Of a stretch of 64,000 nt of DNA, positions 41,992-56,541 are shown piece by piece (the first letter of the stretch is position 1; each line of letters begins with the position of its first letter). The notes under the pieces were generated by a model. That model was not told the origin of the DNA and made no database searches. It saw only the letters and a list, made by a program, of their open reading frames with translations. Source of the DNA: Dipylidium caninum (Eukaryota; Platyhelminthes; Cestoda; Cyclophyllidea; Dipylidiidae); NCBI GenBank assembly GCA_017562135.1, contig QEYB01001638.1:310001-374000 (forward strand), in the 5' to 3' direction. A program made the translations under genes and the position numbers.

Positions 41992-44100
41992 GTCAGGGTT
42001 TCTTCGCCCCGCGCCTTCTTGTTTCCTTGAGGATTTGGTAAGTTGCTAGTGAAGTCGTTCTGAGGCACCTGCACGAGGTGTTTGGTGGCGCCACTGTAGA
42101 AAGCAGGCTCAATCGGACGGCTGGGGTTAAAGTCCAGGGTGAAGGAGGGTTTTGCCTTTTAAAAGCCCTCTTTTCCTAACAGTATTCACTGACAGAAACA
42201 AAATTCCATTGGCCAGTTAACATTGTGCCTCTACGTAGTGCGATTCATTGGCAAGCTAACGCTACTACACCCCGAAACGTGGCTTCGGTCTTGGGTGTCC
42301 TGTGACTAATGGGCGTGTGGACGACTGTCGAATGCGCCCCTAACTGGCGTCTGTGCCAACGCCGAGTGGTTTCAGCGATTCCGCTTAGTGGACTTTCAGC
42401 GACCACTGCACGGTCCTCCATCACCCGAAATATCTTAGAAAGTCATCAATGCTTCCTTTCGGACGTTTGAGAGAGGGGAAATTTTGCAAGAGTCTTCGGA
42501 GAAGGGGGTGAGGAGACTCCTCGCTGGACATCCTACATCTAATTGGGGCGACCGCTATGTGGAATGACATTAGTAACAAGGGGGACCTTTTGAATGCTCC
42601 TGAGATCGGGCGACTCGGTCACTTCTACCATTTCCGAACCCAGAATCAGAGGGCGACATCCCCCAACACCCAGACACACGGGCCATGGCCTGGCTGGAAT
42701 GCGTCTTCCTGTCTATCCCACAAGGGGCGGCAATGCACAGACTGGTGGCGGCGATGGACACCATTCACGAGGACCGCTCGCAGACGTAGACGCAAAGTAA
42801 GCTGAGGATGACCGGCGTAGCCTCCGAACCAAATGCTTTGCAGAGGGTCCTGCAAAAACGTTCATAGTTGCTTCTGGGAGTCAGACTAGAGCTACTCAAG
42901 ACGGGCTTCGCTAGTCGCCTCGTGGATTCCGGGCGGAAAGAGACTGCTCGAAGTGAACAACAGGTCTGCTGCTGTTGCAACATCGTGGCCCCCATTCCCT
43001 GGCGACGTCCCTCGCAGTGTGATTGTGATTCTTGTTGCTTAATTAATCATTTCGACTGCGCTAAATGTCACTTCAACTTAATGGTGAAGATGGGCCATCA
43101 AACGGGTATCACGTGTGGTTGACTGAATCAGAAATATTTCCACCCCACCCATGAGCGCAGTGGGATTGGTGCGTGTGCTGCGCGTAAATGGCAGGGCCCT
43201 CCTGGGGTGACTTTACCCTTGGTGCGCATAAAGGGAATATCGCGTCGCCGAGGTTGTTAACATGAGAATTACCACGCAATTCATGCACCGAAACAAAGGC
43301 GAGGCTGGTGCTGGAGGCTGCCCACCCGCCTCCGAACTACCGCAGCAACAAGCTTTCCTTTGTTCCAGCGGCAAGCCGCAATCCATCAATGGACGCCAAA
43401 GCAGTCTGGCGCTGGAGAGGTTCAGCCTTACAATGACTCGAGCCCAGTGGTGTGGCAGAAACGGCGGACGTCTACTGACAGGCGGTTTAAACGGGCGTTT
43501 TGGTTGCGGATGCAAAAATGTATGCATGGGGTAGGGGTCTTAAAGATGCTCAAACCAACACTTATAAATGAGTACTACCGGCCAAAGAAAAGGGAGTGCA
43601 TAAACCCTTCCTCCGGTTGTAAAAATAGTAGTCTTTAAGAAATGCCCCGTAGCCCGTCACCACCGCATCAGCATTTGCGATGGATGGAAGGCAGTCTCGC
43701 CAACGCAAAGAGGAACAGGGTGCTGCCACGCAATGAGTCCTAACGACCGCTGTGTCGCCTTCGGAACTATCAGTCACTTTAAGTGGCGTTGAATGGGCAT
43801 GAGATGCACGCATAATTTGCATGAAAGGCACGAACTTACGCATAGCAAAGTGGGAAGGAGGTAGTGCACCAAGTGAGTTTTGCCACTCATTGCGAGCATA
43901 AATCCCACGTGTGTGTTAAATTCTGCCTGCCGGCGGGTGTGTACGCACGGTGATGATTATGTCCGCTTAAAATTTGACTGATCGCTTCTGCTTCCGCGCC
44001 TTCTTCATATAAACCGGTGACGGACAGCTGTGATTGGCTCCGCTGGGGTGGGGAGGGACAGTCGGGGTGTGCGTATTCGAAGTCGGGAGAGGGTGAGGCC

Positions 44101-44230
44101 ACATCCACCTCCACATCCACCTTCACCTCTACCTCCACCTCCGCCTCCGCCTCCACCTACCCACCTCCACCGGCACCGCCACCGCCACCGCCACCGCCAC
44201 CACCATCACCATCACCATCACCACCTTCAC
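44101..44230 (+). repeat. Cytosine-rich CCACCT/CCACCG/CACCAT simple repeat
   Basis: Successive units change from CCACCT to CCGCCT, then CCACCG and CACCAT. It creates spurious Pro/His- or Ser/Thr-rich frames on the plus strand and Gly-rich ones on the minus strand. Confidence 0.9.
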
Positions 44231-47200
44231 GCACCCACACACTCGCAAGCACCCACGTAGGCACACACGCACGCTCGTGCAGAGGCGCTAGTAGCACGCA
44301 AGTGAAGTGGTGAAGGTTTACTTGATAAATAACAACATACGCAAACATTCGCACAGACAATTACCTCTTATCTCGTTTTTTTTTGCCTTATGTGGGCTTC
44401 TGTCTGTCTGTCCGTTTGAATGATTGTTCTCCGGCACCTCCGTCGAGGAAGGCACCGACCAGTGGATGAGCGGTTGGGCAAGAGACGCGCTCATACACCT
44501 TCGATGGAGGCAGAAGCGTAATGTCAGGGGTTTCTCCCTGCCCCATAGAGAGTGTTTCTAACGACGGACGCTCGACCCACTTGCGAATTTACAATTTTAT
44601 GCCTCCGGGAATTCTGGGGCGGCAAACTGGTGTTAGGTAGCTTATCGCAGAGTGTTTTACCACTTGACAGCGGTGAGTCTTGCCTTCGCAGCAGAAGGTT
44701 ACAACACACACTTTTCAGGGAGAGGGCGTTGTGCGGGGCGTCTGCTTCCATAACCGGTACCCGCTTCGTCGCCTGTCAAGATGCTGTGTTAATATGGGGT
44801 AAAATCGCGTCCTGCTGCTCAAAACGTCGACGGCGGGCAGAGTGAGGAAAGGAGGATGGTGGGGAGTGGAACATGGGTTTTGTGGGCTGGTGGTAGGTTA
44901 AATGAAACCCAGCAAACATTAGTGTCAGATAAGTGGTTTTGGTCGTATTTCTGAAGACCGAGAACTAGCGAAAGGAAGCATAATTGAATAAGGAAGGCGC
45001 TTCCTAGGGGCGTCGCTCCGCCTCCTCAAAGGATAGTATCCTAGAAAGTAAAACGCGTTTTGCAAACCGCTTGAGCCCATCGTTGAACACCATCACACTC
45101 GTTAGTCGCATTCCAGTTTCCCCTTTAAGTCCTCGTCCTTAGCCTAGAGGCACCGCCTCAAATCCACTTCACTTACTCAGCATTTCGGGGCAACAACGCC
45201 GTTAACAAACAAAAGGAACCCAGTGGCGCGCCACCAGGTCTCCGTTACGTCCTCCCTCAGGTCCGCGCTGGCTCGCGCTCTGCGATATCCCCTTGAGGTC
45301 GCGTCGCGGTCAAAATGTGGAGTCAGCCAACGGGGGTGACGGAGGAACTGCAGGGTGTTGCAGCATCGTTTCCGCCTGGAGGATGAACTAGGGGAGATGG
45401 TATACGCCAAGGAGAGTGTTTTATTTACACATTTGAATCAGAGTAAATGTTAATAATATCCGAAGTGCGGGCGCAGACAAGTTAAGAGTAGGGCCGCCGA
45501 GTACGAAGTTCCGTACCATGGAGAAAAATATCCGAAGGCGATTTCTAATCGCCCGCGACTGCTGGACAGCTAGTGCTGGCAATCTGTAAGTCCACCTCAA
45601 TGACTTCATTCGGCAGCTTCCCTTCAGCAGATCTCGAAGCGAGCCTCAGTGTGTACGTTTCATTGGTAGAAGGAGTGGTCTGCCGAAAAGGCTCTTCGCA
45701 CTCCCGCCCTCGAGCACATGGTTTATTGTGAGCGCGGAGAAGAGTAGATGGCGGTTGGACGACACGGAGAGGGGGCCTTTCTGCCGTCGCGTTAAACGCC
45801 GGTGCAGGATGGGGCTTAGCAGGCGGTGCATCCGGACGGCAGTACGACAGCTCGACAATGAATGTTCAACCTTCACGTTATGCCATCCACTGACGGTGGT
45901 GGGCGTTGGTGATTTCATCGCAATGCCTAACTGTCACAGGCTTCAAGAGACGAGGCGACAGCCGCCAGGGATGATAGACGTCACACCGATCTATCTACTG
46001 CACTGCGACAGCGCTTAATCCTCCACTGAAACCCGAAATCAAAAAGTGGAGATCTAATTCCTTTAAAGCACAAGTTTCCGTGAATTCGGCCTCCGGAGCC
46101 AACACACCAGCTGGCAATTCCTCATCTTGCTGCTTACAGAACGAAGGCGAGAACATCTTTTGCACAGGGAAAAAAGCGCTCTCAGCACCGACATAAAAGA
46201 AGTCTTGCCGTTGACGGGCGAAGAGGCCGGCGAGGACAAGTGCCCCCCTCTCACTCTCTCACCCGTGGGCCTCGGGCCTCGAGACGTAGTGCATTGAAGG
46301 GTTTTCAGAGACCCGGCGGGAGGAAGCCTGCCTGTCGACAGGCCTGTTCAGAGGAAGCATCATCGTGCGGTTTATGGCGTAGTGCCACTTTCTCCGCCCA
46401 GCTTGGGCAAAACGATCAACATGCGACTGAGCTCGCAGAAACGACACGTTAAGTTAGTTATGACAAAAGTCGGGAAAAATGGGGGCGCACTGCTGAGTAC
46501 GGGTTGAAAAAGGCACATATTTTAATGTTTGGTAACACGGAGTTAAAGTCGGTCGTCCGAGGACCGCAACGTGCCAAAAACGGGACGATTATTTCGGGCA
46601 CTTTGGTTGACTCCTGCCCAGCCGCACCATGAGTCTTTTGCCCCACAATATGCTGCAAAATCCTCGTTTTAATCCAAATTTACCACTTTTCACTCCTGCA
46701 ATGTGCGATACGGACCTTCGCTAGGCGTACGGTTGTTCTTTTGACCGACTTTGGTCGGTCGTGCGGAGTTGACGCGGAGCCTAGAGAGACCTCCGCGGAA
46801 ATGTAAAAAGTCCTCGCTGCACGTCGAGCAGGTAGACGAGACGCTGAAAAAGTAGCCTGTAGATGCCGCGGAACCCCGAGGCGAGATGAGAAATGAAGTC
46901 TGTCACCAACCTGGCATTTTTTCTTGCGAGTCAGTGCGAAGCCTTCACCTTGTCCTTGCGCTCACGACGACGGAGGCAAGCGGCGGGCTTCGCCACGAGG
47001 ACACGTTAATCCGCAGATCTCCACTTTACCCGAGTGAGTGGAAAGACAATTTTCAACACAGAGGCTGCTCTGAGCGTGCGCGGCATCAAGGCCTTCCGCC
47101 TCATCATATTTTGGCCGACAAGAAAACGACATCTTTTGACTTCCCGGAGCCGAAAATCCGGGCTCACCGTCGCGCGTCTTGGGCCCGACCTCGGTCACAC

Positions 47201-48519
47201 TTCAATTTTTCCGGATTCACAATCTACGCTGGTATTACGTCACTAATTGGCATGTGGCAACTGAATTTATTGCCAGATCGCCGTCCTAGCTGTGAAGGTC
47301 GGGCGACCTAAAGCAGAGGGCTAACCGGCGCAAGGTGGGGGACTTCACGTCTATCTCAATTTACTCCCGAGGAAGCGGTTTTGGCGGAATTGCTCGCATA
47401 GACAACGGTGGAAACCTCGTCTACGAAGTCTGTACTAACAGTTTCGTAGGTGTCTACAGCATGGGCAGGTGGAAATTACCGTCCGACACACAGGTCTTCT
47501 GCCTTGAAATGATAAAAGGGTAGCCGCTAGGGTTGTTGGACTTGGCGGAAATGAAAGCGCAAGTGAGAGTGCCTGAGAGTGCCGCCGCTCAGCGCACACA
47601 ACCGTTTTGGCCCACGACATCAGTTTCGAGCCGAAATGCCGAGAAGAGCATTGAAAAAGGAGGCACAGAACGGCACCAAAAAACTCCTCATAAAGTGATT
47701 CACAGTGGGCGACTATCACATCCCTCCAAAAAAGAAATTTTCTCACTCCGACGGCAAGTGACCACGTCGGCCCACTTAGTCACTAAAGCAGCCTACGGAC
47801 GGCTCCGGTAGCACCGTTTATCGTGGGCTCAAGTCTTCGCTACGGTGAGAAATCTCGTGCCGACATGTCTAGTCAAGAGACGGGAGGTGGACCTGACGAA
47901 GCGCGGCAAGTGGAGGAAGACCCCGTTGCTGCGATTTACCTACGCGCTAGAGTGACCCTTGGGGACTCTCTCCTCCCCTCCTCATCGCGGATGCAGCCAC
48001 AGAAGCCCAGGCTGTCGGAGTGACACTCGCGTTTTTGGTCGAATTTCACGATGCTCAGTGAATGGAACGAAGTATTGAAACAACTTCCCTTGGGTGCATT
48101 CTTAAATCCCGGCTATTATCTATTCCACGGAACTAGAGCTTCGCAGAGTGGAAATGACTCCGGAGAAAGCAGCCCGCACGCCTTTTGGTCAGCACTGAGT
48201 CTGCAGCTGGACTTTGCCAACAGCAAAAACCTTTCCGTAGTCCCATCAGACCACTTCAGTGGAGTTGGCGACGTGGTGCCACGTGAATCGCTTTGTCCAC
48301 GGGCTCCCCTTCTGCTTTTGCTGAGTTCACCTTAGGCGGGCGCTGCACGGGCGTCCACTTTAGCACACATACGCGCACATCCGATCGCCTGTGGAGCTCA
48401 GGAGATGGCCAACGCTCATCGGCTCTCGCTGATATGTTAGCTGGGTTTCAAGCTTTTTCCATATCAATTCGAACAGTTTTAAGAGGGTTTTACCGGAGAC
48501 GGAGGGAAAGACGATGTTC

Positions 48520-48638
48520 GGTGGTGGAGGCAGAGAGAGAAAGAGAGAGAAGGAAGGAAGGACGGAGATGGAATGGAAGAAGAAAAGGAAAGCGAGAGCT
48601 AGTGCGAGTGCGAGTGCGAACACATAGGGGGGGGGGGG
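48520..48638 (+). repeat. Purine-rich tract ending in a run of 12 G
   Basis: GA-rich (GAGAGAAAGAGAGAGAAGG), then GCGAGT units, then an uninterrupted G12 at 48627-48638. The strong strand asymmetry could form unusual structures. Confidence 0.85.
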
Positions 48639-50135
48639 AAGACTGGCGCAATCACAATTTTGTTGGTCCTGCTGATGTGGATAATTTACATTGATGGAGA
48701 GCCGCCTTCTACGCTAATTACCATCTCTAGCTCTCTCGTTCAGTAGGCGGAAGGGAAGCGGATAATATGGACACTGTATATTGGACAAGCCAATGGAAAA
48801 AGTTGATCTTGCATTGGCTTACGCTTTCGGAAGGAGTGTTATTTGAATGATAGGAGTTGTGGAGAGAAACTTAGGGACTTGATTTGTCGAGGTTAACGAA
48901 AGTGGCGTTTCCCCCACATCGGCCCACGACGCTGGGGTCTGCTGAACAGATGTTACCGAGGACATTGCCGATTCATTGCTCTCTCTTTGGTGGCCATCGT
49001 AGCACCGATTCACACATTATTAGCGCTGGAGACAACTCAGGAGTTGATCAAAATCCGGTCTACTATCCGCCCTAATTTTCAGTTTCCGTTCACACACTCT
49101 TCCGCTTTCATTTCGGTAAAGTTTTGTCAAGACTCATCTCGTGTCCTGAGTGCAGGCAGTTCATTCCGCTCGAGCCTAATCTTCGGGCGGAGCGCAACAC
49201 AAGTGTACTCCAAGAAACTCTTCAATACGAAGTGCCTTGTTTTGCGCCTAAAAGTAGAGTAGATTAGAGTGGAGAAAAAAGCGTTAGGAGTGGACAACAT
49301 TTGGACTGAACAGTCGACAAATTACAGGTCAGCATGGGGGGCAGGAGGTCGCCGAATGTCTTGCGTCGAACAAAATTGGCGGCAAGTTGAGGTCTCGAGT
49401 GGCGTCGAGGTCCGGCGACCACAGACCGTCGCGCAGAATGCTCAGGCAGAGCGTTTGTGCTTATTTTGAAGACGACCTCGCAAGCGCGTCTCGCCGGGCC
49501 GTCGATGGCGGAGCAGAGGAGGTTTATGCACAGGGCATTTTTCACGCAGAAATTGGCCATTCGTCAATCGCTTTTTTATTCGTGTCCAAAATGTCATCAT
49601 GGCGCGCATGACGGGGAAATGGTGAATTGCCATATGGTCCGACAAATCCTCCTCTTTTATTACTAACTGGAAGGAGAAAATAGGAAGATGAAAGCTATAA
49701 ATTGCAGCAGATCAAGGGAGTCGTGAAGGGCAGGTCTGCAGGCACCTCAGTGTACGGGTTCTATGAAGAGGGCAGATGCTAGGAACGGACAACAGTCCGA
49801 GCCTGCGATACGCCCAGACCGACACTCACGGTGGACTCATCTACGCATCGCCTTGAGGCTCAGGATGCCAAAGTCTGCCTATTCGCAAAGAATATCGTTA
49901 GGCTGTTGGGAGATTTCCTCGTTTGCTCTGCTGCCACGCATGTCAAGTTGCCAAGACTGTTACTTTCACTTCTACTGCATGACAATCACCGGTTTGCCAG
50001 ATTCACCTTTTGCTCGAGGCTAGGTGGAAGGATTTTTGCACACTGGCCATAATTTTTTGCCATCTTATCTGCGTTAACAACCAGCCACCCGAAGTGTGGG
50101 TCTCCAATTTCTGCTGAGCTCTCAAGGGCGGATGA

Positions 50136-50205
50136 GAAAGAAGGAGAGAGAAGGAAAGAAAGAAAGAAAGAAGGAGATGGAGGGGGAGAAAGACAGAGGG
50201 GGGAG
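50136..50205 (+). repeat. GAAA/GGAGA purine tract
   Basis: GAAAGAAAGAAAGAAAG flanked by GGAGAGA and GGGGGAGA sequence; nearly free of pyrimidines on the plus strand. Confidence 0.85.
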
Positions 50206-50554
50206 AGGGCTTTTGAATGAGACCGGTAAACCGCGTGAAATTCCCCTCAATTTGAAAACTGAAAGAAACCCGACGCGAAAGTGTGAGGCTGAGTCAATTA
50301 AAATGCTTAAATTTCAACCGCAAAAAACGACCTTCTCAAGCTGTGAGTGTGCGTAACAGGATATTGTAAATAAAACTGGGTGGAATAGCGACTCTCTGCC
50401 ACGAACCTCTCAAAATTGCTTCCGCATGTTGCTTCCCCCGTCATCCCCTGACACTTGTGGCTAGCTGGTCGGACACGACACCAACGGGCGGCTTGTGCCT
50501 GGTTTCTCAGTCCCCGCTCGGACGACATATGGGTTGCCTGTTGGAGGTAAGCAA

Positions 50555-50581
50555 GGAAGAAGAAGAAGAAGAAGAAGAAGG
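50555..50581 (+). repeat. GAA trinucleotide microsatellite
   Basis: Nine AAG/GAA units, encoding a spurious polyglutamate in the plus-strand frame. Confidence 0.9.
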
Positions 50582-53500
50582 AGAGGAAGTAGACATCCAC
50601 GAGGTTTCTGACGAGATCCAACCGTCTATGGCCTTTGGAAGGTATTTTACGTACCAGTCTCTGAGGAAACAGCGGCCCCTTTTTTTCGCCTCATATTAAT
50701 CAAAATAGGCGTGTCATGCTGGCGACTGTGGATTCCTTGGGCCGAAGGCGTTGGGACGGCGGCCTGCGGAGCTGGCGCGAGAAGCATCTCACGGGCCTCC
50801 ACTGAACAATCAAGGGGAGCCTTGGTTTCTGGTGCACCTCAACCAGGTGCTCATCTTTGGACTTCAAAGCTCATTAGGTCCTCAATGGAGAAGTTGCACT
50901 GAGGAACTCTTGAGCAACACGTGCTGACGAAAATAGGCCTGGAAGCTGATTCCCTAACCGAATGATTTTTGGAGTTACTTCTCGCACCAACTAATGCTCC
51001 GTGAGGACGTGGTGCGAACGCTGATTTAGTTGACGACGGGCACCCTGATGCGAGCCTGGACGAAGGCATGGGCGAAATCAGCCCCATGTCCCTTGGAGTT
51101 TTCCTCTGCTCTATCCAACGCACATGTTGAATTGCCTTAAAATGGCAGCCAAATTCAATGAGACTCCGCCCTGTCTGTGGTGCATAAGCAATTAATGTTG
51201 GTTCCAAAGCTGTTGACAGAGGCGGGCGCAACCACAGAAGGCCTATTCACATCATTGATACGACGGAATTGGGGCAGTTACTGTGAGATCGAGCTCAAGA
51301 GGACTTTCTGTTCCTGGAGCGAAGGACCCCCATGTCGCCAATACAACTGATGGCGTTTAATTGCCCTCGAGGAGTTTTCACCGACGTTGAAGGTGAATAA
51401 TGCAATCAAGTGTTTGCACCCACGTCAACAATAAAGGTCGTGGGCGGAGCGCGGAGCCACTCCACTCACTTGAAAGTGCGCCGTGGTGGGGCGATGCGAA
51501 GGTATATTTTATCGGAGCATTCCGCCGACGGTGGTGCTCCGTGAATCATCACGACGCCCAACATGGCGCGGGGGCTGGAATGGGCGGCAGAAGCGGAGGT
51601 CGTGCGCTGTTGGGACTTAGCTTCGTCGTGCAATATGGCCTGTGGCACGTGGTCGCCGTGACTATCATACATCAAGCCAAACAGCTTCAGCGGCAATTAA
51701 CTCCTTCCATCCTTCACTGCAGCCGAGACTAGTGGCTGGCAGGCAGGCCCAGATCATGGCCGCCGTTCAAGCACTGCGAGACAAAACGGTAGGCGGAGCT
51801 CATCTGTGCGTCACGCGACACAAAGACGCTCCGTGAATGCCTGGCGTCGCAAGGTCGCATCGCAGTGAGGTCAAAGCGCAGGACTTTGCAGCCAGAGGAG
51901 GAGCGCGCGGAAAAGGTCTTCATCCGCGCTCACCCTCTCCTATGCGCGCGAATAGCATGAAATAGTTCCATGCCACCTGACATGCTCGAGGCACTGGTCC
52001 ACCGTCACGTCTTACCCACTGGCGGCTGCAGGGGTGTTACGCTGCCCCCTGCGACCCATTTGTCCAACTTCTCTTTCTTGCCTGCATGCTCCTTTTCTGT
52101 TGGGAGTAATGTGCAGATAAAGAAGCCTGGACAGAGGACAGTACCGCGTACAAGTTAAGGCGTACAAAAAGCTGGGCCGGGGTCGGTCGGAGTGGATCCC
52201 ATCCGCCCCCGTTCCGCTGTCCCGCACAGCCACTGCTAAACCTGGCTAAGTGGAGATGCAAGACAACACATCTCCCAACTGTTTGGCACAAAAGCCCCAT
52301 GTGAACACGTGTGGCAATGGAGGTGGAGTAATTTATATTCCAGCCCCACGACAATCCAATACTTGCTGAATTCTCGCCTGAAGAATTGTGGATGCGCTTA
52401 CACTAAATACAGACGAAAACTACGCTGCCGATTCAGTATTCGTTCCGAACGTGTCCCGTGGGCGTTTTGTTAGAAAGGCACTTGCTCCAATGGACGCGTC
52501 TCAGCGAGTGTTTTGAGAACAAAATCCAATCTAACTCAATTTTCGCTTAAGAAGCCGAGTTGTGCCAAGTGATGGGCCACATGTTGTGGTCTCTTCCAGT
52601 CTCGAAGCAGCACAAGACATCATTTATCAACGGAATTACCTTTGTCATCCTCTAAAATTTAAACGTCACGCGTTTTGTTTGCGAAGCCATTTTTTCTATC
52701 CTACACTCCCCTTTTTTCCAGAATCTTTCGCGCAGAGGTAGTGATTTACATTTGCTCAGTGGTTTTTCAACCAGGGTGCATGCGAGCGAGGTGTATCGTG
52801 GCCCGAGCGGAAGGCGCGATCGTGAACTTTGTGGGGAAAGAACAAGAAGCAAAAGCCTTCTCCGTTGCGAAATCCCAACATACTGTTTCCTCTGCCCACC
52901 TTGGGTGCACCCTCGTGAAAAAGTCCTCCATGCCTGATAACTGCGGAGATAGAACGCAAAAGGACCTGGGCGTCAAATCAGCCAGCGTGTTGTGAAAGGG
53001 AACTCCCTTGTAAGTGTTCGTGCAGTTCTGTAAGTTTCCTCACCCTCGCATTCTCCCTTCCCGCTCGCATCCCAGCACATGCTGTTCGAGGGCATGTGGA
53101 ACCTCACGGTAGCCGCACAAAGGCAGATCCGCGGCGCAGGTCGGCCTATTAACGCCATGGCTCCACGTGGTGGCGACAGGCGCTGCAAATATCGCCAGTG
53201 CACGGGGCAACAGCAGAGCTATTCTGGCAACTTTATCCTCCCTCTCAATCCGCAAATTCCCACCATCAAATACCATAAAGTGCAGCTAGTGCTTGCTGTA
53301 TTGGAACCAGGTTGAGATCGATACTACTTAAAACGGGGCAACTTTTATTAGTAGGCCAAAGGTCATATTCTCAGTTGGTTCTATTAATAGGAGTTAATCC
53401 TCTCATTCTGAAATGCAGCGCCTATGCTTGATGCGACTGAATCTCGAGAACAACGCTCCTTCTGCCGATTTTGTTTGACCTACCTACCAGATGGCTTCTC

Positions 53501-54265
53501 CGAGAGACTGCACTGTGCGCTTTCTCCTAGTCGCTGCTCACAGGTAATCTTACAAGATGATCCTCGCTTTTGGGCTGAGAAGCCTGTCAAATTAGGATGC
53601 CAGTGAGGAGGTTGAAACGACTTGGCGTTGGGACGATGAGCCGGGGCAATACTCTCCAGTTAGGGTCTTGTCTATTAGAGGCCCGTACACACTGCGCTGT
53701 CCATCTGGGAGATTTCTGGGCGGCCTGTGGAGTAGTGACGAGTGAGGCGGGCAATGCGTGCGGCCTCGACCAGCAGAGGGGTGGGCTACGGGGCGTCTGC
53801 AGGAGTTTCGTTTTGACACGCCCGCACGATGTCTTTCGAACATCCGACGACGGGCAAAGGCAACCACACAGAGGTGCGTGTGTGGGTGTGTGTCCTGGCA
53901 CTTTTGACACCCGACGTGAAGAAAAGCTTTTCACTGCGTTTCCATATGGGCATTGGTATTCTACCGCTAACAACTGCGCAATGGGAAAATCATCGTCAAA
54001 CCTAACAAACCATCACTTGGGGAAAAAAGAATCACAATAATGCCCGCTACCAGTAGAATCAGTGAAGTGAAAGTAAGTGCGTGTCCACGTGGTGGCTGTA
54101 CCGAAATATGGCGTTTCAAATAGGCATGAAATAGTACAGGCTGCTCCTATTTATTTTCTCTTTTAAAATAAGGATGTGTAAGTCGATCACAAGAGATGAG
54201 TTCTGTCGGACTCGTGTATTTATCGCAAAGGAATATTTTTAATACATCGGCTGGAGACTGAGTTA

Positions 54266-54325
54266 CTTCCCCCCTCCCTCCATCCCTCCATCCCTACCTC
54301 CCGCTCCACCCCTCCACCCCCTCCA
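54266..54325 (+). repeat. Pyrimidine-rich CCTCCATC repeat
   Basis: Imperfect CCCTCCATCC units with very few G residues. Confidence 0.8.
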
Positions 54326-56518
54326 ACGGTGACACTTACACTCCGTCGCATGTCTGGACTGTCACTCTCACGGGGATGGCAACTGCCCTCACAACTCACG
54401 ATGGCATTTTGTGCTGCAACGACACTCGTGATTCATATGAGGGAGAGATGATTGTTGGCAGGATGTTATCATTTCAAATTGTTTATTCACTTTCTCACAG
54501 ATCACTACAGCTTGCATACAAGAGTATTGAACAATCAACCAGGAGCTCTCGCTCCTAAAGATTTTCCTATTATTAGTAGATGGGATGTTCCGTCTTCGAA
54601 TCTTTGATTGGTCAACTGTAAGGTCACAGTGGCCGTCATTACAGCATCGCCTGAAGGCCACTGATCATGGCCTAGGGCAGTATACTAAAGGTTAAGGTGT
54701 TGGAGAAGGGTAGGCGATTGTTTTTACCGATTGTCCAATCAAGGTTCTTAAGATTAATGATACTGCAGCCTGCTGGTACCGTCTCTGTCCGATGGTGTTG
54801 GTGGTTGTGGTTCGAAGGAGAGGGGAACACCAGCTTAATGGCGCTGCTTATGACCCCTTTCCGGGGCTGGCTGCAGCGGTCATGTTGAGGTGTGTCCCAC
54901 CTGCTACTTAATCTTCGCGCTAATGCCGAAAGACGAGGGGATCGGGAGGGCAAAGCGAGAATATACAGATTTAAAGGCTGCCCCACGAGTGATGGTCGTG
55001 CTACGCACGTTGAATAAATAATTTCAGATTTGGCCGACCCAACTGCGCGTGTTTGTTTGCATACTCAGATAATTCAGCGGATTGCGCATGTATCAAGTCT
55101 ACCTTTTGGTCACCTCTTAATTGGCGCACTTGGGGGCAGATCGGTCTTTTAAAGTCACCGCTAAGTGGGCCTGGGCCTTGGCAGCACCTAGTCGCTGCCG
55201 CGCATCCCTTCCCCTCCCCTCCGTCCCTCGCCTCGTCCACCGCCCCCAACATGTCCGGACGCAGTACTTGCAGTACCCGGGCCTCATGCCGATAAAACAG
55301 GGTCTCCGCGCTTCACCCGTGCTACGATAAAACCTAATCGTCCTAATTAGGCAAAAATTTGGTGCGAGGGCGGAGAAGACCTGACATATTATGCCCCTCT
55401 TGGATCATATGCGCTGTGGCGCAACAGATGAAAGACGCCGCTAGCGGAAGTCTTTGAAAGTGATGTCCATTATGATCGTTAATTTGGCGGTTGATTGAAA
55501 CAGTCCATAAGGGTTCGAGCCTGAAGTCACAGTTGGTGGAACAGGCTGACATCGTGTCTGCCTGCCGAGGCTCTCCTCACAGACAACCTGCCACTTGCCG
55601 TAGAATTTAAATCTGGATTGACAGACCCAATCCCTGTTAACTCTGCGATCGGTCGGTGGTGAACTTGTCAACTCGTGCTGCCGACGTACGCAAAGTAAAG
55701 GCGAACGTGTCCCGAGGGCGGAAGTTGGAATTCGTGGAAGGGGGGCACAAAAAACTCCTTCCCCCTTACTAGCCGCAGCTCACCAAACAATCCGTCTTAG
55801 GTCAGCAAAGTTGAATGTTACACGCCACCGTCGAAGAGTGGCGGTTTATCTCCACCATGTGGTTGGTGTTTTCGCGTTCTTCGCCGTAATCAGCTTGATA
55901 CTCCCCGAAAGTGTTTCTCCAAATTAATCATCATATCCTTGGCCAGGAAGGAAGTGAAGAGTTTAAGGCACCTGACGTTTGACATTTCGAGGTAACTGAC
56001 AATTATTCGCGAGCATCTCTCCGTGGCGGTTCATATTGACGGGCTTTCTTTCAGACCCGAAATGGCATACCTTTCTCCTCCTGTATGAACTTCTTCCCCA
56101 TTTTCCGATCGGTCGTCAGCCCCGCGGGGAAGAAGGCCACTTCCGCAACAAGGCTGCTCGAGTCGATAGGCCCAACGCCCCAGTCATAATCCATTTCGGG
56201 AGAAGTGACCAGCCGCGGATGACTCCGGATGTGCTGAGGGGGGGGGGTCGACGGACGGAGAGAGGCGGGGTGTGAGGGGTGAATTTTTTCCGGCCGCCTC
56301 AAGTTCCCTTATTTTCATGCATCTTCAGTCAATCCAAATCACGGGAATGAGCACTGGTCAACTGATACCACGAAAGAGATATTCTGTTCACCCAACTGAT
56401 TTTGTCGCGGTAGCCCCCAAAATGATGTGACTCCGTTTCTTGCATTAGCCTACTTTGCAACGCCATGCCGCAGTTCTCGGTAATTCACAAGATTGCCCCT
56501 TTATGAAGACTGAGGCCT

Positions 56519-56541
56519 CACACACATACACACACATACAC
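56519..56541 (+). repeat. Short CA/CATA repeat
   Basis: CACACATACA units, about two and a half copies. Confidence 0.8.

Noticed and set aside
44017..44360. Proline/histidine- and glycine-rich frames
   Set aside because: Entirely produced by the cytosine-rich simple repeat at 44101-44230.
55505..55525. TpsiC-like GGGTTCGAGCC box suggesting a tRNA
   Set aside because: No matching A box upstream at the right distance and no acceptor stem could be paired.
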